Of a DNA stretch of 64,000 nucleotides, positions 59,379 through 64,000 are shown piece by piece. The stretch is from Gigaspora rosea. Lineage: Eukaryota > Glomeromycota > Glomeromycetes > Diversisporales > Gigasporaceae. Location: positions 53,052-117,051 of the forward strand of contig QKWP01000249.1 of NCBI GenBank assembly GCA_003550325.1, read 5' to 3'. A model generated the notes under the pieces. That model did not search any database. It saw only the letters and a program-made list of their open reading frames with translations, and was not told where the DNA came from. Both the position numbers and the translations under genes were made by a program. Each line of letters starts with the position of its first letter. Position 1 is the first letter of the stretch.

Positions 59379-61566
59379 ACAATATGTAAACATAGTTTGT
59401 AGATCCATGTAACAAATGTTCTATATAACAAAAATTTGAATTAATATAATGTTAGGGTAAGGGTAAAGGTTAGTGTTAGAAGTTAGAGTAGATGATGGTA
59501 TACCAAAATTTTGCAAAGAATTTTTTTTTGTTAGAGCGTGAAAGGTGGTTAAGTAGATGAAATTTTTTGATCTTACAAATATTAGAAAAATTTCTTTATT
59601 TTGTTGTACAAAGAAAATTTGCACGTTATACCTGATCTTCAAATTTAATTGGTAGATCATTGGGGTGTGATATACAAGCACATCACAACATGCGATGCCT
59701 AATTAAGTCCTTTTTTGTTTACTATTTTTTTAAAGAAGGATTAGCAATTTGAATATGATCAACTTTATTGGTTGAAACTAGATTGTTTGCACTACATTAC
59801 TAATTTTTAACCAATATATATTATAAAATCTAATTGGCCAATATTTATATTTGTGTATATTTAAAAATTTTTATTAAAAATCCCTAAAGACTTAATAGCA
59901 AATAACTTTAATCCAATGGTCTAATTTGGAAAACACAACTAGTATTAAAAATTTTAGTCTCAAATACTGTTATTATAAAAACAGTATAATAACTATAAGT
60001 TCTCAAACAATTGCTATTGTTCTTACTTATGCTTACTAAAAAAAACAATATAATGATATTGTCTAAAGTATAGTAAGAACACTTTCTTTTTAAGCACATA
60101 TGAATTCACATTTATGCAATATTCAGTAGCTATAACCAATAAAATTCTAGATTTACTTGGTCCTATGAAGATTTATAGTCAGTATATTGGATTCTAGTCA
60201 TGTCCGTACATATTAGCCAATTAGCTATAGAGATTGATACAGATTAGCCCAATATTTATTTTTGGCTTCATATACTAATGGGTATTTGTTTTCTAGTAAA
60301 TATGAAATATAACTTCAAATAAGAAGTATTTATAGCAAATTGAAATCTCAATATAAAAATTAAATAAGAATTTTTATTAGTTTTTAATTTGCTATAAAAT
60401 TATATAGTTACTTATGAGAACAATAGCTAATTATTATATACTTATGAGAACAATATTATTATTTTACTATTTTTAAAAATTTTTTAATAGTGAATAGTAA
60501 AAATTTATACTGTTTACAAATTTATAATAGTGTTTTTATAAGAACTCTAAAAATACTAATTTACAACATTAAATACAACTTCCAAAATGTTTATCTCAAT
60601 AAGATGATTTTATAAGCCTAAGATCTAATTACAAGTTCCTGAGATCATTTAAAATTTGTATTTTAAAAATTGATTAAACTTAGATATCTAAAGTAAAAAA
60701 TTCTTAATAATCTCAAAATTTTGTATTTAAACTTAAAAGATTTTAAACTTGTTAGAATTGCTTATTAAGATAAACACACTTGTAGCATTTCATCCAAATT
60801 GGGCTACTAAATTAATAGTTATTTATTTACTGTTAAAGATTTTAAAATTTTTTATAGTAAGTTTTTAATATATACAAATATATTATAACTATTTTTTAAA
60901 TTAAACATTTATTGGTAGGATCCCAAAATATATATAGATAGGTCAGATTTATTATAAATTACTAAAAATAGAAGATTTGCAGAAAAACTTTAAAAATAAG
61001 CAAAAAGATTACTATTAATAGAAAAGATTTGTATAAAAAACTACAAAAATAAGCAAACTAATATCTAACCTATCTAAGTATATTTTAGGATCCTTTATTT
61101 GTCTGTAAAATATAATTATTACAAGATATTTTCAAGATATTTTACTTATAGTTGCATCTTTATACAATAATTATAATAGGCATGACCAACTTGTGATTAT
61201 ATAGAAGGACAACTACATAGAATTAATTGTATAACATAAATAGGAAATTGCTATTTGAACTATAGGTTTTTGCTATTTGCCTATAGTACATGTAGACTTT
61301 CTTAATTTTGTTATTTAAATATTTTAACTTTTAAAAACTTTTATTAATATTATTTTACAATTTCTTAATAAAATTTGATAAAATTTTTTTATTTGAATTC
61401 TATAGATTAGTAGAATTAAAATAAAAAAATTTTATCAAATTTGGTTAAAAACTCATAAAGATATCTTTGATATAAACAATTTTAGTGCAGCTTCTTTGCA
61501 AAATATGTTTTTTTGCTTTTTCAAAATAACTTATAATTCAATAACAATTTATAATATATTCTGTAT
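59379..61566. other. AT-rich region with eroded repeats
   Basis: 59,450-59,560 resembles a MITE interior (GTTAGGGTAAGGGTAAAGGT, GCAAAGAATTTTTTTTTG). 59,757-59,800 has a 27,244-type end. 61,140-61,215 has a Tigger-like end. 60,280-61,100 shares diverged blocks with 48,880-49,260 (AATTGG-CAATATT, GATTAAACTTAGATATC). No genes supported. Confidence 0.45.
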
Positions 61567-64000
61567 ATCTAGGGGTTAGTAAAACTATAGGAGGGCCAAC
61601 TTATATAATATATATAGCTAATAAAATGATTTGTATGATTTTGTATAACAATCAAATAGATTGATAATAAAAAAATCTGCAATACTACTGTATACTAATG
61701 AGTCTTTTAGCAATAATAACCAAGTGCTGATTCAACATATGTTATTGCTATACTCTATTGCTGCTAGTTGGTAAGTTTATATAGAGATTGCATACATATT
61801 GCTATTTGCAGAGACAAAATTCACTTCTTTAAAAATAATTGAAATTGTTAAATACAATCTTATTACTAACTCTATATATACTTAACAATTATACTTTGTA
61901 AATTAGTTAAAAAGACGCTTCAATATGTAAATGATATTAAGATAAAATATCATTAGCAAATTTATAGTGGTGAAAATTTTTGAAAGATCTTGCAAACCTG
62001 TGAAATCTTTTACTGAACTACAATATAATTCAAAATATTTCGCAAAAAATATTTTGAAATATTTTATTTCAAAATGATTTGAAATATTTTCAATTATTTT
62101 AGACCTGGAAAACCAAGCTGGATCAGTATATCTGTAACCTGGGTCATATCAAGGGCATATTGAACGTATTGGACTATATTTTGAAATATTTCGAAAATTT
62201 GTTTAATGTTACAAAATCAGATAAATTAGATTTTTTTTCATTTTGTTTTTTGTTTTCATTTTGTTTTTTGTTTTCATTTTGTTTTTTGTTTTCATTTTGT
62301 TTTTTCTTTATTTATTTTTTTAATTTTTTTTATACTTTACAAAAATACTAGACTTTTGCAAGAAAACCAACAACTATTCAGCACTTTATAAGAACACTAA
62401 TTTGACTTTGCACACCAACTCAGACTTCTAACACTTTGCAAGAACACAACTAATTTCTTTAGCAATTTCTAAATTTCCAAGAATGCTTCTTTAAAGAGAT
62501 GATTTAGTTTGGCACAAGTTTTCACAAGTTTTCGCAAGTTTTCACAAGTTTTTGCAAAGTTTCGCTTTATTTATTTTTTTGTTTAACATTTTTTGTTTTT
62601 TGTTTTTTTTTTAATCTTTTTTATTAATTTATTTTATTCTAGCACTTTGTGAGAACACTAACCTCTCTAGCACTTTGCAAAAACATATTTAGAAGTGTTT
62701 AAAAAAAGGAGAAACTAAGGTGATAGTCAAAACAAAAGATATAGCTGAAGCAAAAACGATAGTTAAAACAAAGAAGCAAAGATAATAGCTAACTGTGGGG
62801 TGTGTAAATTAAGTAAATAAATGTGTAGAGTTAGTTTTTTATTTTTTTTCTACAAATAGTAATAGAATTAGATGCGACAAAGCGCGAAAGTAGTTAAAAT
62901 AATATGTAATAATGTAAAAATAATACTGTAAAGAATATAATATAATATATAATAAAATATGTAATATTTATTAAAATATATTTAATTTAAAAATGTAATA
63001 TATATAATATATAATGATAATAAAAAATATAAAATTTTATATTAAATCGTAAAAATTTTAAAAAAGTTTGAAATTTTGCGAATTATTGCGAAATATTGCA
63101 AAATATTGCAGATTTATATGACAATATACAAAATATTACTTCCTGTGACCCCTGAAAGAGATAATTAAATAGAAGTTTGTATTGTTTTATTTGGTCTATT
63201 TCACAATATTTTATAATATAATTTGACCTTTCAGGGCACAGGAGGTAATAATTCGCATATTATCATGTAAATTTGCAATATTTTGCAATATTCTGCAATA
63301 ATTCACAAAAGTTTAAAATTTTTTAAAATTTTCACAATTTAAATAAAATTTTATATTTTTTTATCATTATTATACATTATATATATTACATTTTTAAATT
63401 AAATATATATTTTAATAAATATTACATATTTTATTATATATTATATTTTAATATTATACATTTTTTACAGTATCATTTTACATTACTACATATTATTTTA
63501 ACTACTTTTACACTTTGTTGCATCTTATTCCATTACTATTTGTAGAAAAAAATAAAATACTAACTCTATACACTTATTTTCACACACCCCACAGTTAGCT
63601 ATTATCTTTGCTTCTTTGGTTTAACTATTGTTTTTGCTTCAGCACTTTCGTTCTCTCTTTTTTCTAAACACTTCTAAAAAATAGGCTAGAGAAATCTAGT
63701 ATATTTTTGCAAAGTGCTAGAGATGTTAGTGTTTTTACAAAGTGCCAGAATAAAATAAATTAATAAAAATTAAAAAAAAAAACCAAAAAACAAAAAATGT
63801 TAAAAAAAATAAATAAAGCGAAACTATGCAAAAACTTGTGAAAACTTGTGCCAAACTAAATCATCTCTTTAAAGAAGCATTCTTGAAAATTTAGAAATTG
63901 CTAGATAAATTAGTTGTGTGTTCTTGTAAAGTATCAGAAGTCTGAGTTAGTATGCAAAGTCAAATTGGTGTTCTTGCAAAGCGCTGAATAGTTGTTGGTT
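61567..64000. mobile_element. Giant foldback element, copy B, truncated by window end
   Basis: Starts CTAGGGGTTAGTAAAACT like copy A. The left arm (about 61,960-63,170) and right arm (about 63,200-64,000, continuing outside) are inverted copies around a centre near 63,185. It lacks the nested elements of copy A, so it serves as the empty-site reference. Low-complexity (CTTTTTGTTTTCATTTTGTTT)n at about 62,227-62,305 yields a meaningless open frame. No protein recognised. Confidence 0.75.

Noticed and set aside
62160..62351. Frame with FSFCFLFSFCFLF repeats
   Set aside because: Product of a (TTTTGTTTTTTGTTTTCA)-like low-complexity tract in the foldback arm.

Overview
This is a very AT-rich, repeat-dominated eukaryotic (fungal) window. 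The only convincing cellular genes are on the minus strand between 33,553 and 42,546. A protein kinase carries a 'FQNWTSGNNYID' lead-in and a 'YTSRFLNYQNLPKP' tail, and it lies next to TPR and SPRY exons with short (72-114 bp) GT...AG introns. That combination, with the LINE/foldback-rich AT background, fits an arbuscular mycorrhizal fungus (Glomeromycotina, Rhizophagus-like). The assignment rests on recalled family signatures and was not tested by a search.

Layout. 1-5,430: 5'-truncated, frameshifted LINE (APE endonuclease, reverse transcriptase, RNase H, poly(A) tail). 5,461-8,345: Tigger/pogo-like TIR elements with nested hairpins. 8,959-17,000: a giant foldback element broken up by several nested TIR elements. 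17,760-23,130: a decayed L1-like LINE split by palindromic MITEs and an hAT-like element with an 8-bp TSD. 23,203-27,425: consecutive large palindromes, including a GC-rich 33-bp-stem hairpin. 27,768-30,688: elements built of hexamer repeats. 33,553-42,546: SPRY, TPR and kinase exons. 43,241-43,591: a poly(A)-tailed retroposon with 14-bp TSD. 46,727-49,703: hAT-like element with inverted minisatellites and three levels of nesting. 50,430-55,676: further TIR elements, one with a 9-bp TSD. 57,239-59,374: a small non-autonomous LTR retrotransposon. 61,567-64,000: second copy of the giant foldback element, running off the window.

The most unusual feature is in the gene region. Exon phases join SPRY, TPR and kinase into one open reading frame of about 826 codons, apart from one apparent 1-nt loss in the first exon. 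The TPR exon ends in a consensus 5' splice site, and the next compatible 3' splice site is 6.0 kb away, in front of the kinase. That 6.0-kb gap is a tandem array of about 53 units of roughly 105 bp. On the gene strand almost every unit carries GTAAGT, an ACTAAC branch-point-like motif and a terminal ATAG, and consecutive units are separated by exactly three variable bases. It looks like an intron tandemly amplified into an array of intron-like units.

Three single N bases (10,915, 22,050, 43,273) mark assembly joins. Two of them sit beside duplicated element arms and are probably scaffolding artefacts. All structure and splice calls were read by eye, and no alignment or expression data were available.
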